Positions 54,098 through 63,434 of a stretch of 64,000 bases of DNA are shown here, piece after piece. The DNA is from Rickettsiales bacterium. GTDB lineage: Bacteria; Pseudomonadota; Alphaproteobacteria; Rs-D84. The stretch is taken from positions 1 through 64,000 of the forward strand of contig JAISAB010000020.1 of the NCBI GenBank assembly GCA_031266915.1. Reading direction: 5' to 3'. The position numbers were made by a program, and so were the translations under genes. The number at the start of each line of letters is the position of its first letter. Position 1 is the stretch's first letter. The notes beneath the pieces are model-generated. The model worked only from the letters and a program-made list of their open reading frames with translations. It was not told the origin of the DNA and did not search any database.

Positions 54098-54127
54098 AAA
54101 AAAACCGCCGGACGGCGGTTTTTTATA
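54098..54127. terminator. Terminator for the Cys-rich gene cluster
   Basis: AACCGCCG / CGGCGGTT hairpin with A and T runs, at the end of the minus-strand gene. Confidence 0.85.
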
Positions 54128-55291
54128 TCAGCTGCACAGTTTTGTGGTGGTATTCCACGTTTTGCCGAATATGCAGCATGCGTATTCTGCAGGCTCTAAC
54201 TTGGCCCAACAGGCGTCGATAAAATTCTGCGGCGCCGAATTCTTGCCTTTGCCGAATTGCATTTCAGGCGTCGCCAAGGTGGTCGCCTGTTTGCATCTCT
54301 TGGTCGTTTTATCAAATACCTGACCGTCGGAACATTTGACGCAAACCCCGTCCCCATCGACCCCGTACCGGCCGTCCGCATTGCATACATCGCACTGATT
54401 GCGCTCGGTCGCGGATTTAAAGCCCTGGCCGGAATCGGAACAGACAAATTTGCTGCATCCGCCGGACGTGCTCATGGTGTGCATAGACGCACTGAATTGG
54501 GATACAGAATAACCCGTGCACATGTTGGCGGCCTTGCACTTTTCGCAGTTGGCGCCCGTATATCCGGGCAGGCAAAGCGTATGCGCGGCCTTGCTGGTGT
54601 AAACGTTTATGTTCATCGTATTGCTGTCCGCGTGATTCGTGCAATGGAACAGCAAAGGCGAGCCGACGACACCCTTTTTGTTTTCCAACCAGCCGGACAC
54701 GCCGACCATAACATCCATTTCCATGCCGCCGGCGTAATGGCTGTGCAGCAAATCGATACTGTTTTCCTGGTTCCAACCGGTATTTCCGCTGGTTCTGACT
54801 GTATTGGATTCAAAGTCCGTGCGTGTTATGCTGGTGGTGCCGCAGGCCGCGTTTCCGGTCGACAGCGTGTATTCGCTTTCGTTGATCGGCAGACATCCGT
54901 CGCCGCTGAACCCGTTGCGACATAGCCAAAAACACTTTTGAGAACCGTTGGGCGCCAAATTCCATGTCCAGCTGCTCCTCTTGCCCTCGCACTGAAATTG
55001 CGTGACGCAGAAGTATCCGCCGTTGGCGGTTACCTTCCAGGCGACCAGACCGACCATTGCCTGGTCGTCGCCATGTATACCCATCTTCGGCGAACAGCCG
55101 CCGGACGCATCCTTGGAATTAGCGACGCAGAATGCCGCATGATTAGAGCCCCAGGGATAATCGTTCCAAGTGCCGCCCGGAGAACCCCAGGCGCCGCGAA
55201 TGCCCTCGTCGGTAATCATCGGCCAGGCGCGCGCATCCGCAAGCGGCATCATGCAGACCAGCAAAAAAGTAAATATCAATTTTCGCATCAT
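54128..55291 (-). CDS. Large exported Cys-rich protein
   Basis: A 387-residue protein with signal peptide (MMRKLIFTFLLVCMMPLADARA). The mature part has about 28 Cys residues and two C-terminal EGF-like blocks ('CKAANMCTGY', 'CDVCNADGRYGVDGDGVC', 'CSDGQVFDKTTKRC'). It ends 'FGKTWNTTTKLCS'. Two adjacent ATGs (55291, 55288) lie one base after the stop of the next gene upstream, so the pair is translationally coupled. Function unknown; a disulfide-rich surface protein is likely. Confidence 0.75.
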   Translation of the reverse strand: MMRKLIFTFLLVCMMPLADARAWPMITDEGIRGAWGSPGGTWNDYPWGSNHAAFCVANSKDASGGCSPKMGIHGDDQAMVGLVAWKVTANGGYFCVTQFQCEGKRSSWTWNLAPNGSQKCFWLCRNGFSGDGCLPINESEYTLSTGNAACGTTSITRTDFESNTVRTSGNTGWNQENSIDLLHSHYAGGMEMDVMVGVSGWLENKKGVVGSPLLFHCTNHADSNTMNINVYTSKAAHTLCLPGYTGANCEKCKAANMCTGYSVSQFSASMHTMSTSGGCSKFVCSDSGQGFKSATERNQCDVCNADGRYGVDGDGVCVKCSDGQVFDKTTKRCKQATTLATPEMQFGKGKNSAPQNFIDACWAKLEPAEYACCIFGKTWNTTTKLCS

Positions 55292-55292
55292 G

Positions 55293-57656
55293 TTATATAT
55301 AGCACGAGCCCCCCTCGTAATATCCGCCAAGACCCTTGCATTTTATCTCGTACCATTCTTCCTTGAAAGTACAGGTATTGTTCGCGGAGTTGAATGTTGC
55401 GTATCCCTTATCACCGGTCGAGCTGTCCTGGGATTTGCACATATACATCACAGTGTTCTGAACGCAATATCCCCATGTGCCGTATCCGTTCGTCGGCGTC
55501 GGCTTTGTACCGCTATATACGGCTTTATAGAACGTTTCTTCATATTTGTCGGTGGCGGCGGTGAAGGTATCCTGCCATATGCCTTCGGCTTTGTCGCATT
55601 CGTCATACAGCGCATAGTCTATTTCTTCCAGAATCTTGCGCACGGCCGTATCCACCATGGGTCCGACGGTCGGATTACCCGCCACAAAAGCCGCGTAATT
55701 CGCCGGTTCGGCCGCCGCCGGGTCTTTACAATTCTTCAAGGCCCAATCCTCCAGCAGATTCTTAATACCTTTGTCGGCGCCGATGGCGGTCTTGCCTTGC
55801 AGGCGGCAACCGTACGGCGACTGATGCGCGGTATCACCGGCCGCCGGCGCGCAGGTCGATTTGATAAAGTTCTGCAACCCGACTTCGCATCCCTCGGCGA
55901 CTTTGACATTATCGACGGCTTGCACGAAATCCTGCAACACTTGCAGGCCGCACGTATGCCCGTTGATTACCTTGCCGGTACTTTGGTCAAACCTGCATTG
56001 CTCGGCGCCGGCCGGCGCGTAAACCGCCGCGCAGGCCGCGACTTTGTCCATGCACATTTGACGCGCCGCATATGCATTCAGCGCGCCGGTCGCCTGGGCC
56101 GTCGTGTTGTCGAAACTGGCCAGGTCGCCAGACTGTTTGTTATAGCATTCAGCCATCGTCGCCACGCAGCTGTCTTTGACCTCTTCGATTTTTTCATCTT
56201 GGGCCTGTGAAATCTCAATCATCGCGCTGCGTTTGAATTCGTTCCAAACGACGTCGGCTTTGTCGCGGCAGGTATCCAAGGCCGTGGTCGCGAACATTCT
56301 CTTGTCGTTCATGTACTTGTTGTATTCCGGCTGGTTCGACGGGTCCGCGCCCAGGTCCAGTTTTATAAGCGTAGGCAGGTCCTGCAGATGCGCGGAATAA
56401 ATCGGCTCGCCGGTGTTCGGGTTTATATACAGCCCGGTCCAGTCCAAACACCTGCGATAATTCGGGCCGCAGGCGGTTTCGGCGGTAATCGCCGTCTTGA
56501 CCTTGGTGATGCATTCGTTTATATCGGCCGAGTTATGCGAGCGGTATTCTTCCAGCCGCGCCGTGCGCAGAATTTTTTCCGCGTCGCGAATGGTCTTGGT
56601 GACGGCCTCTTTCTGAGTATCGACCTTTTTTTCATAAGCGTTGCAGTCTTGGGTAATCAGGATGCTGTACGAGCTTTTCGTCATATTGAAAACGGTCTTG
56701 TCGCTGCAGGAACTCTGAACCATGTCCGTACATTGCTTGTGCGCGGCGTTGTACAGTTGCAGACCCTCTAGCTTTGACATGTCTTGGGCATTGGAATTGG
56801 ATGAAAATATTCCCCCGCCGCCGTTGTCACCCCAAATGTCGCCCAAGTCTGTCGCAAAGTCCAAGGACAATCCGGACAGAGACGCGACGGCTTTGCTGTT
56901 GGGCTTTTTTTTGCCCGACAACAGGTCGGCGATTTCATTTAATGTTTTCTGGGCCCCGCTGGTATCGTTTTTAATCGCCGATTCGCCGACAGTGGCGGAA
57001 TACATGGCTGTAACCTCGGCCGCAGTCTTGTCAATCGCGTTCAGGCTGTTGTCTTCGAAACGCATCAGCAGGGTTTTCGCCTCGTCCAAGGCGGCTTCGG
57101 TATCGGAAAATTCAGTATATCTTTGGCTGCAGTAACAGCGGCGGTACGTATCGTTGGACTTGGCGCAGAATTGATCCATGCATGTGTTATAGGCGTCGCG
57201 GCATGTCGCATAGCCGCCGCCCAGTTTGGAAACATCGTCGAATATCGCGGTCGCGCGTGAAGCCGCCGCGCGCGCGGCGCTGGCCTGGACAACCGCGGAA
57301 CGGGCGGACGACGGGGTTTTGGCTGAACGCGCCGCGGTCGCGGCCGGCGTGGCGCCGCTGCGTGCGGTCACATTCGCGCCCACCCGGGCGGCCGGGGCCG
57401 ACGCCTGGCGCGCGGCGCTGCGGCTGTATACGACGCCCTGGACGGTCGGCGCCGCGGATGTTCTGGGATTTGATGTCGCGCGGCGGCTGGTCGCGGAACG
57501 TGAAACGATGTCCCCGGCGGCGGCCGGCGCGATGTTTCTGACGATGGCCGCGGAACTTCTGGATGTCGCGGCCAAGGCCGAGCCCACATCACCCGCACAA
57601 ACCACGGCAATCAAAAACGAAAAGCCTGTGATAAAATTAAATATTTTTTTATACAA
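55293..57656 (-). CDS. Large exported Cys- and Ala/Ser-rich protein
   Basis: A 787-residue exported protein with signal peptide ('ITGFSFLIAVVCAGDVGSALA'-type, in two parts) followed by a ~110-residue Ala/Ser/Arg/Thr-rich low-complexity region ('ARSAKTPSSARSAVVQ') and a ~600-residue domain with many Cys ('CMDQFCAKSNDTYRRCYCSQ', 'CIVATMAEC'-like pairs) and helical segments. It ends 'GLGGYYEGGSCYI'. The start is a TTG at 57656 with GAGAG upstream; no better ATG is close. Function unknown. It heads the two-gene Cys-rich operon. Confidence 0.7.
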   Translation of the reverse strand: MYKKIFNFITGFSFLIAVVCAGDVGSALAATSRSSAAIVRNIAPAAAGDIVSRSATSRRATSNPRTSAAPTVQGVVYSRSAARQASAPAARVGANVTARSGATPAATAARSAKTPSSARSAVVQASAARAAASRATAIFDDVSKLGGGYATCRDAYNTCMDQFCAKSNDTYRRCYCSQRYTEFSDTEAALDEAKTLLMRFEDNSLNAIDKTAAEVTAMYSATVGESAIKNDTSGAQKTLNEIADLLSGKKKPNSKAVASLSGLSLDFATDLGDIWGDNGGGGIFSSNSNAQDMSKLEGLQLYNAAHKQCTDMVQSSCSDKTVFNMTKSSYSILITQDCNAYEKKVDTQKEAVTKTIRDAEKILRTARLEEYRSHNSADINECITKVKTAITAETACGPNYRRCLDWTGLYINPNTGEPIYSAHLQDLPTLIKLDLGADPSNQPEYNKYMNDKRMFATTALDTCRDKADVVWNEFKRSAMIEISQAQDEKIEEVKDSCVATMAECYNKQSGDLASFDNTTAQATGALNAYAARQMCMDKVAACAAVYAPAGAEQCRFDQSTGKVINGHTCGLQVLQDFVQAVDNVKVAEGCEVGLQNFIKSTCAPAAGDTAHQSPYGCRLQGKTAIGADKGIKNLLEDWALKNCKDPAAAEPANYAAFVAGNPTVGPMVDTAVRKILEEIDYALYDECDKAEGIWQDTFTAATDKYEETFYKAVYSGTKPTPTNGYGTWGYCVQNTVMYMCKSQDSSTGDKGYATFNSANNTCTFKEEWYEIKCKGLGGYYEGGSCYI

Positions 57657-57797
57657 AATTCTATTCTCTCAGCAATACCGGATTCAGGATTTTATCCAAT
57701 CGCCGCAACCGCAGCGGCTTTTACCGCACCATTTGAATAAAATCCCTGGTCCTGCATCTAATTATATCACTTTTGGCCGCTGCCAATCAAGACCAAT

Positions 57798-58397
57798 TTA
57801 TTCTATGCAACAATTGACGGCATTTCTGACCCATTGACCCAAACGCTTGACCGTCGATTGACCGCCCGTACCCTTTGCCGGCGCGGTGACGTCGGTCTTT
57901 ACTTTACCTTCCAAGGCATTTTCCATGGCCGAATTCAGCGTTTCCATCGCGACTTTTTTTGTGCCCGCCAAATCAATCAGGTCCATGTTTATTCCCCAGA
58001 ACAAAGAATACAAATCGTACGCCTTGGCAAATAAATCTGCAGCTTCATCGCGGCGGCCCGCGGCGTTGGCCTTGGTGCCGACCTCCATCAGACGCATGGA
58101 CGCAGCCAGCAGGTGTTTGGATATGCACCAGACTTCACCGTTTTCAGCCGTGGATTTTTTGACGATGCGGCCCATCAGTTCCTTGCGCATGTCGCGCACG
58201 GTGTTAATCAGGTCATAGAATCCGGTCTTGCCGGTTTTCGCGCCGCTGAAAAAGAAATGCTCTTCCAGCGAAATCAGGTTCATCAGCGCGATGGATAAAT
58301 CCTGGTCGGACGACAAATCCAGCGGATTTGCCTTTTTGGCGGCATCCAATTGCTCGATCATTTCTTCAAGGGTTAATTTTTTTGGTGCTTTTGCCAT
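57798..58397 (-). CDS. Hypothetical protein, helical
   Basis: A 199-residue soluble, mostly helical protein: 'LTLEEMIEQLDAAKKA' at the start, 'ISKHLLAASMRLMEVGTKAN' in the middle, and a Thr/Gly-rich tail before 'RLGQWVRNAVNCCIE'. AAAGGAA precedes the ATG. It lies 18 bases downstream of the next membrane protein gene, suggesting an operon with it. No family recognised. Confidence 0.62.
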   Translation of the reverse strand: MAKAPKKLTLEEMIEQLDAAKKANPLDLSSDQDLSIALMNLISLEEHFFFSGAKTGKTGFYDLINTVRDMRKELMGRIVKKSTAENGEVWCISKHLLAASMRLMEVGTKANAAGRRDEAADLFAKAYDLYSLFWGINMDLIDLAGTKKVAMETLNSAMENALEGKVKTDVTAPAKGTGGQSTVKRLGQWVRNAVNCCIE

Positions 58398-58415
58398 GTT
58401 CTGATTCCTTTTCGA

Positions 58416-58916
58416 TTACAGGTAAACGATTGCAATGAATACGCCGCTAAGCGCCAGCAGCGCGCACAGCGGTATGATGACTTTTTGAAACGGGAACAAG
58501 ACTTTTCCGCCGTTTTTTTGCTTGATTTGGGCGTTCCAGCGCTCGCTTAGGAAAAACACGATGCTGCCCGAAACAATGCCCAGCAAGAATTTGTCGATTC
58601 CCCACAGCGCGTTCGCGCCGAAATTGACGCTGGGCATTAAATAAACGCCGGCCAGCAATCCGTAATACAGCACGAACGGCGCGACGATTTGCAGCCAGAT
58701 GTTTTCGACGCCCTTTTTCTTCAGCCAGCCGGCCGTCCAAAAGAACACCGACAACGTCAGCGCGCCGGCCCAGATACCCGTAATGACATCGTCGACGCCC
58801 AGCAAGCGCGCACCTTCCAGTCCGGCGCCGACGGCAATCGTGCAGACGGGGCAGACGGCGTGTGCGGCCCCCGCGCAGAGCACAGACAACAGAGCACAAA
58901 TAACAGATTTTTTCAT
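58416..58916 (-). CDS. Multi-pass membrane protein with CPxCT motif
   Basis: A 166-residue protein with signal-anchor and about four transmembrane segments ('VITGIWAGALTLSVFFWTAG', 'IVAPFVLYYGLLAGVY', 'IVSGSIVFFL' and the C-terminal 'VIIPLCALLALSGVFIAIVY'). Just after the cleavable-looking start is 'VCPVCTIAVGAG', a CxxC motif facing the periplasm, as in thiol-redox or copper-handling membrane proteins; this is inference. Coupled to the 57.8 kb gene. Confidence 0.62.
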   Translation of the reverse strand: MKKSVICALLSVLCAGAAHAVCPVCTIAVGAGLEGARLLGVDDVITGIWAGALTLSVFFWTAGWLKKKGVENIWLQIVAPFVLYYGLLAGVYLMPSVNFGANALWGIDKFLLGIVSGSIVFFLSERWNAQIKQKNGGKVLFPFQKVIIPLCALLALSGVFIAIVYL

Positions 58917-58986
58917 TTTTCTTTCCTTTTTATATTTTGCATATTAATCAAAACAATACATGTCGGTCAATATGATAAATTCCTTT

Positions 58987-59868
58987 TTACTGATTACTTT
59001 TTACTGATTCCTTTATTACGCCGCGTAGATGGGCGCTGCGGGCGCGCGGATTGCCCGCCAGTTCCGCGTCGGACGGCGTGAACGTTTTCAACAGCCTGAA
59101 TCCGGCGGACGCCACCAGGGGCAGGCGCGGGTCGCCCGGCGCCGTCGTCCAGTCGCGGAATGCGGATTTAACCAGCCGGTCTTCCAGCGAATGAAACGTC
59201 ACGCACAGGCACATGCCGCCCGGACTCAGCATTTCACGAACGCCGTCCAGCGCGCGCCGCATTTCGCCCAGTTCGTCGTTCACCGCTATGCGCAGTGCCT
59301 GGAACACCGGCGCAACGTCTTTTGGATTGTGTATCAGAGACTTTAATTCGAACGTGGTTTTCGGCAACGCTTTTTTCATCGCATTAGCCAGAATTTTCGC
59401 CTTTCTAACATCACCGTAATCGCGCAGAATCTGCGACAACTCGTCCGCGGACAAATTTCCAATCAGCTCTCTGGCGCTTTCTGAACTCTGATCCATGCGC
59501 ATGTCCAGCGGGCCATCAAAGCGGAACGAAAATCCGCGTTCGGCCGTGTCTATTTGCATGCTGGAAACGCCGAAGTCGAAAACGACGGCGTGGTAATCGG
59601 TAATCCGTAATCCGTAATCCGCAATGTTTTTCAAATTTGAAAAAGGCGCCTGGATAAAGTTGAATCTGTCGCCGTATTCCCGTTTGATTTTATCGGCGTC
59701 GGCCGCGACATTCGGGTCGCGGTCGAACGCGATGACATTTGCGCCCGCCGCCAGGAATGCGCGCGAGTATCCGCCTGCGCCGAACGTGCCGTCGACGACG
59801 GTTTTGCCGCGAATATCGCCCAGGGTTTCCAAAACCCTGTCCAACAGAACAGGAATATGTTTTGTCAT
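58987..59868 (-). CDS. rsmH: 16S rRNA (cytosine1402-N4)-methyltransferase RsmH
   Basis: A 293-residue RsmH (MraW). Seen: 'IPVLLDRVLETLGD', SAM site 'VVDGTFGAGGYSRAFL', 'FDFGVSSMQIDTAERGFSFR', 'RIAVNDELGEMRRALDG' and 'LVKSAFRDW'. Two repeat-coded stretches: 'ADYGLRITDYH' (TAATCCG x3) and the tail 'IKESVKSNQ' with its stop (AAAGGAATCAGTAAAAAG). The ATG abuts the dnaE stop (TAA then ATG), so translation is coupled. rsmH normally heads the cell-wall cluster; no mraZ or ftsI follows here. Confidence 0.94.
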   Translation of the reverse strand: MTKHIPVLLDRVLETLGDIRGKTVVDGTFGAGGYSRAFLAAGANVIAFDRDPNVAADADKIKREYGDRFNFIQAPFSNLKNIADYGLRITDYHAVVFDFGVSSMQIDTAERGFSFRFDGPLDMRMDQSSESARELIGNLSADELSQILRDYGDVRKAKILANAMKKALPKTTFELKSLIHNPKDVAPVFQALRIAVNDELGEMRRALDGVREMLSPGGMCLCVTFHSLEDRLVKSAFRDWTTAPGDPRLPLVASAGFRLLKTFTPSDAELAGNPRARSAHLRGVIKESVKSNQ

Positions 59869-62800
59869 TTATTCGATTTCCACCTTGACGCCGAAACCGC
59901 CCAAGTCCTGGGCCGTCGTCGGCAGCAGTTCGACCGTCTGCGGCAGCGACAGCGTCACAATCTTTCCATTATGCAGATTCAGCGCCACGCGTGTCTGACC
60001 GCGGGGCAGGGCGTCCAAAATCTTTTTGATGTCGGGCAGAATCAGTTTGTCTTTGATGTCCAGCGTCATTTTTTTCGCAACCCTGGCCACCCAGGTCGCC
60101 AGCGGAGTGATGGCATCCACAAAAACTGAAACGCGGTCGTCGCGGTTGCTGACCCGGCCGGACAACAGGACGACGCTGTCGCCGGACAGAATCTGCGCGA
60201 ATTCGGCCGCGCTGTCGCCGAACGCGACCGCGTCGATGTTGCCGGCGCTGTCGGACGCATTGATGGCAATCATATCCTTGCCGTTCTTGGTGCGTTTGCG
60301 CGCGAACGAATTTACATTGACCGCAATCAGAACCTGGGCGCGGTCCGGCTTTTTCCCCAGCGCCACACTAGTCGTCAGCTTGTGCTTGGAAACCAGGTGC
60401 TTGTACTGGTCCAGCGGATGCGCGGAAATATAAAATCCCAGCGCCGCTAATTCATTGTCCAGCCTTTCGCCGAACGTCCAAGGATTCGTCCTGGGCAGAT
60501 TTTTGTCCAGGCGGTTTTCGGTCACGTCGTCTTCGACCGTATTCGCGAACAGCGACAGCGTATTCGCCGAATCCCTGGACTTGGACGCATAGGACAAAAT
60601 CGCGTCCGCGTTCATGAATACTCTGGCACGATTAGGTTCCAAGGAATCCAAAACGCCGACGCGGGCAAAAGCCTCTAGAATTCTTTTGTTGATGATGCCG
60701 GCGGTGCGCTTGGCGAAATCGGTCAGGTTTTTGAATTTGCCGTTGGCGTTGCGCTCGGCGATAATCAGGTCGGTCGCGGACGGGCCGACGCCTTTCAGCG
60801 CGGCCAGGCCGTAATAGATTTTTCCGTCCTTGACCGTGAACAGGGACTCGCTTTCGTTGATGTCCGGCGCGGCGACCGTTATATTGAAATTGGTTTTCGC
60901 GTCATCGAAGAAAATCGACAGCTGGTCGGTGTCGTTCAGGTTGCTGGACATCGACGCGGCCAGGAATTCCGGAGCATAATTCGCTTTCAAATAAGCGCAC
61001 TGGTTCGCGACAATCGCGTACGCAACCGAATGGGATTTATTGAACGCGTATTTAGAAAATTCCAAAAACTGTTCCCACATTTTCCGGGCCTGGTCGGGGT
61101 TAAGTGTACTTTCGCGGGCGCAACCGGACATCCATTTCGGTTCCATCTCGTCCAGCATTTTTTTAATCTTTTTGCCCATGGCCTTGCGCACATTGTCGGA
61201 TTCACCGCGGGTAAAGCCGGCCAGCACGCGCGTCAGCTGCATGACCTGTTCCTGGTATACGATGATGCCGTACGTTTCTTTCAGGACCTCTTCGGCCTTG
61301 GGGTGCGGGTAGTCGATTTTTTCCTCGCCGTGCATGCGGGCGATGTATTGCGGGATAAAGGCAATCGGCCCCGGGCGGTTCAGCGCGTTCAGCGCGACGA
61401 TGTTCAAAATGCTGTCCGGGCGCATCTTGCGCAGGGTCTGCTGTACGAACGATGCATCGAATTGGAATATGCCTTCGGTCAGTCCCTGCTGCCATAATTT
61501 CATGGTCGCGCCGTCGGCGGTCGGTATCTTGTCCAAATCGATGTTGACGCCGCGGGTCTTGGCAATCAGCTTGGTCGCGTATTTCAAAACCGCCAGAGTT
61601 TCCAAACCCAAAAAGTCGAATTTAATCAGACCGGTCGCCTCCAGATAATGGCCGTCGAATTGGGACGACGGCAGCGGATTCGACGGGTCGCGATAAACGG
61701 GCGCGACATGCGTCGTCGGCCGGTCGCCGATTACGACGCCGCAGGCGTGCTGGCCCAGATTGCGCAATGCACCCTCCAGCTCTTGCGCGACGTCGACGAC
61801 CTTTTTCATATCCTGGTCGTTGTATAAAACTTCTTGGATTTCGGCGGAATCGTCGACCGCGGCCTTCAGCGTTTTGGCGTCGTTGGGAATCATTTTCGAC
61901 AGGCGGTCGGATTTTGAATAAGGCATTCCGTAAACGCGGCCTATATCACGAACCGCGCCGCGCGCCTGCAGGCTGCCGAACGTGATGATTCGGCACACCG
62001 AATCGCGGCCGTACTTTTCGCCGACGTAATCCAAAACGCGCTCGATTCCCGTCGGTTCGAAATCCACGTCGAAATCAGGCATGGAAATACGGTCAGGATT
62101 CAAAAAACGCTCGAACAGTAATCCGTATTCCAGCGGATTCACGTTGGTAATCCCCAGCGACCACGCCACAATCGACCCAGCGCCCGAACCGCGGCCCGGG
62201 CCGACCAGAATGTCGTTGCGGCGGCACCATTCGATATAATCCGCCACAATTAGAAAATAACCCGGAAAGCCCATGCCTATGATAACATCCAGTTCGAATT
62301 TGGCCTGCTCATAATAGGGTTCAGTGTCGGTGATTGCCTCTTGTTTCAGACGTTTTTCCAGGCCGGCCATCGTGCCGGCGCGCAGCAGGTCGCACTCTTC
62401 TTCCAAACTGGCCGCGAATTTTGGCAGCAACGGCTTTTCATTCACATTGACCATAAAGGCGCAGCGCCTGGCGATGACGACCGTGTTTTCCAAGGCCTCG
62501 GGCAAATCCGAGAATAAATCGGCCATTTCTTCATAAGATTTGAAATATTGTTCGGACGACTGGCGGTCGCGATTCGGGTCGATGACCTTGGTCTGGGACA
62601 AGACGCAGGACAGGGCATCCGTTGACTCATAATTTTCGGGCGCTGCGAAACAGACGTCGTTGGTCGCGACAATCGGTATGTTTAAATCGCGGGCAATTTC
62701 CAGGAAAACCGGCTCGGTCCTTATTTCGTTTTCCAGGCCGTGGCGCTGGATTTCGATATAGAATCTGTCGCCGAAAATGTCCCGAAATCTTTCGGCCTGG

Positions 62801-63276
62801 GCCCGCGCCAGGTCGTTCTGGTCGTTCAGCACGGACATGCCCAGCGGCCCCGTGTGCGCGCCCGACAGGCAAATCAGGCCGCCATTGCGGCATTCCAGTT
62901 CATCCAGCGTGACGTACGACCCCAGATGATTATTCTCGCCGCGCATGTACATTATGCGGTTCAGTTCGCACAGATTCAGATAACCGCCGTGATTCTGGGC
63001 CAGCAAAACGATTTTAGACAAGGATTTGTCGCGCAGTATTTTGGGGTCGGCGTTGTGGTGGTTCAATATGATTTCGATTCCGATAATCGGTTGGCGCTTG
63101 TTTTTAGGCATAACGTCGCTGAATTCGGCCGTTCCCGACATCAGATTGGTGTCGGTCAGCGCGCACGCGAACATGTCCGCCGCGGCGCACAAGTCTGGGA
63201 TTTCCTTGACTTTCAGGGTGCCTGCGCCGATGGAGAATCTTGAATGCACACGAAGATGAATGAATTTGCTTTCCAT
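59869..63276 (-). CDS. dnaE: DNA polymerase III alpha subunit DnaE
   Basis: A 1135-residue replicative polymerase of the C family. Seen: N-terminal PHP domain ('IHLRVHSRFSIGAGTL', 'ALTDTNLM'), catalytic 'MPDFDVDFEPTGIERVLDYV', 'RIITFGSLQARGAVRDIGRVYG', 'KFDFLGLETLAVL', fingers 'ALNRPGPIAFIPQYI', 'GIIVYQEQVMQLTRVLAGF', 'FNKSHSVAYA' and a C-terminal OB-fold region ('VNSFARKRTKNGKDMIAINA'). Length is near the usual 1150. ATG 63276 is chosen; the frame from 63312 has no ribosome binding site. Confidence 0.97.
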   Translation of the reverse strand: MESKFIHLRVHSRFSIGAGTLKVKEIPDLCAAADMFACALTDTNLMSGTAEFSDVMPKNKRQPIIGIEIILNHHNADPKILRDKSLSKIVLLAQNHGGYLNLCELNRIMYMRGENNHLGSYVTLDELECRNGGLICLSGAHTGPLGMSVLNDQNDLARAQAERFRDIFGDRFYIEIQRHGLENEIRTEPVFLEIARDLNIPIVATNDVCFAAPENYESTDALSCVLSQTKVIDPNRDRQSSEQYFKSYEEMADLFSDLPEALENTVVIARRCAFMVNVNEKPLLPKFAASLEEECDLLRAGTMAGLEKRLKQEAITDTEPYYEQAKFELDVIIGMGFPGYFLIVADYIEWCRRNDILVGPGRGSGAGSIVAWSLGITNVNPLEYGLLFERFLNPDRISMPDFDVDFEPTGIERVLDYVGEKYGRDSVCRIITFGSLQARGAVRDIGRVYGMPYSKSDRLSKMIPNDAKTLKAAVDDSAEIQEVLYNDQDMKKVVDVAQELEGALRNLGQHACGVVIGDRPTTHVAPVYRDPSNPLPSSQFDGHYLEATGLIKFDFLGLETLAVLKYATKLIAKTRGVNIDLDKIPTADGATMKLWQQGLTEGIFQFDASFVQQTLRKMRPDSILNIVALNALNRPGPIAFIPQYIARMHGEEKIDYPHPKAEEVLKETYGIIVYQEQVMQLTRVLAGFTRGESDNVRKAMGKKIKKMLDEMEPKWMSGCARESTLNPDQARKMWEQFLEFSKYAFNKSHSVAYAIVANQCAYLKANYAPEFLAASMSSNLNDTDQLSIFFDDAKTNFNITVAAPDINESESLFTVKDGKIYYGLAALKGVGPSATDLIIAERNANGKFKNLTDFAKRTAGIINKRILEAFARVGVLDSLEPNRARVFMNADAILSYASKSRDSANTLSLFANTVEDDVTENRLDKNLPRTNPWTFGERLDNELAALGFYISAHPLDQYKHLVSKHKLTTSVALGKKPDRAQVLIAVNVNSFARKRTKNGKDMIAINASDSAGNIDAVAFGDSAAEFAQILSGDSVVLLSGRVSNRDDRVSVFVDAITPLATWVARVAKKMTLDIKDKLILPDIKKILDALPRGQTRVALNLHNGKIVTLSLPQTVELLPTTAQDLGGFGVKVEIE

Positions 63277-63333
63277 GCCCGCAACATAGCAAAAACCGAA
63301 AACAATTTGCAAGGAAGAAAAGCAAAAGAAATC

Positions 63334-63434
63334 ACTAGTGCATAGTGATTAGTTAATAGTGCATAGTTTTATAGTGAAATGTTTAACTATTCACTAATCA
63401 CTAAGCACTACTCACTATGCACTAGTTACTAATT
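63334..63434. repeat. TAGTG/CACTA palindromic repeat, copy 5
   Basis: Left arm CACTAGTGCATAGTGATTAG, right arm CTAAGCACTACTCACTATGCACTAG, ending inside the 3' end of the minus-strand kinase gene and giving it the TAG stop at 63424-63422. Confidence 0.78.
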
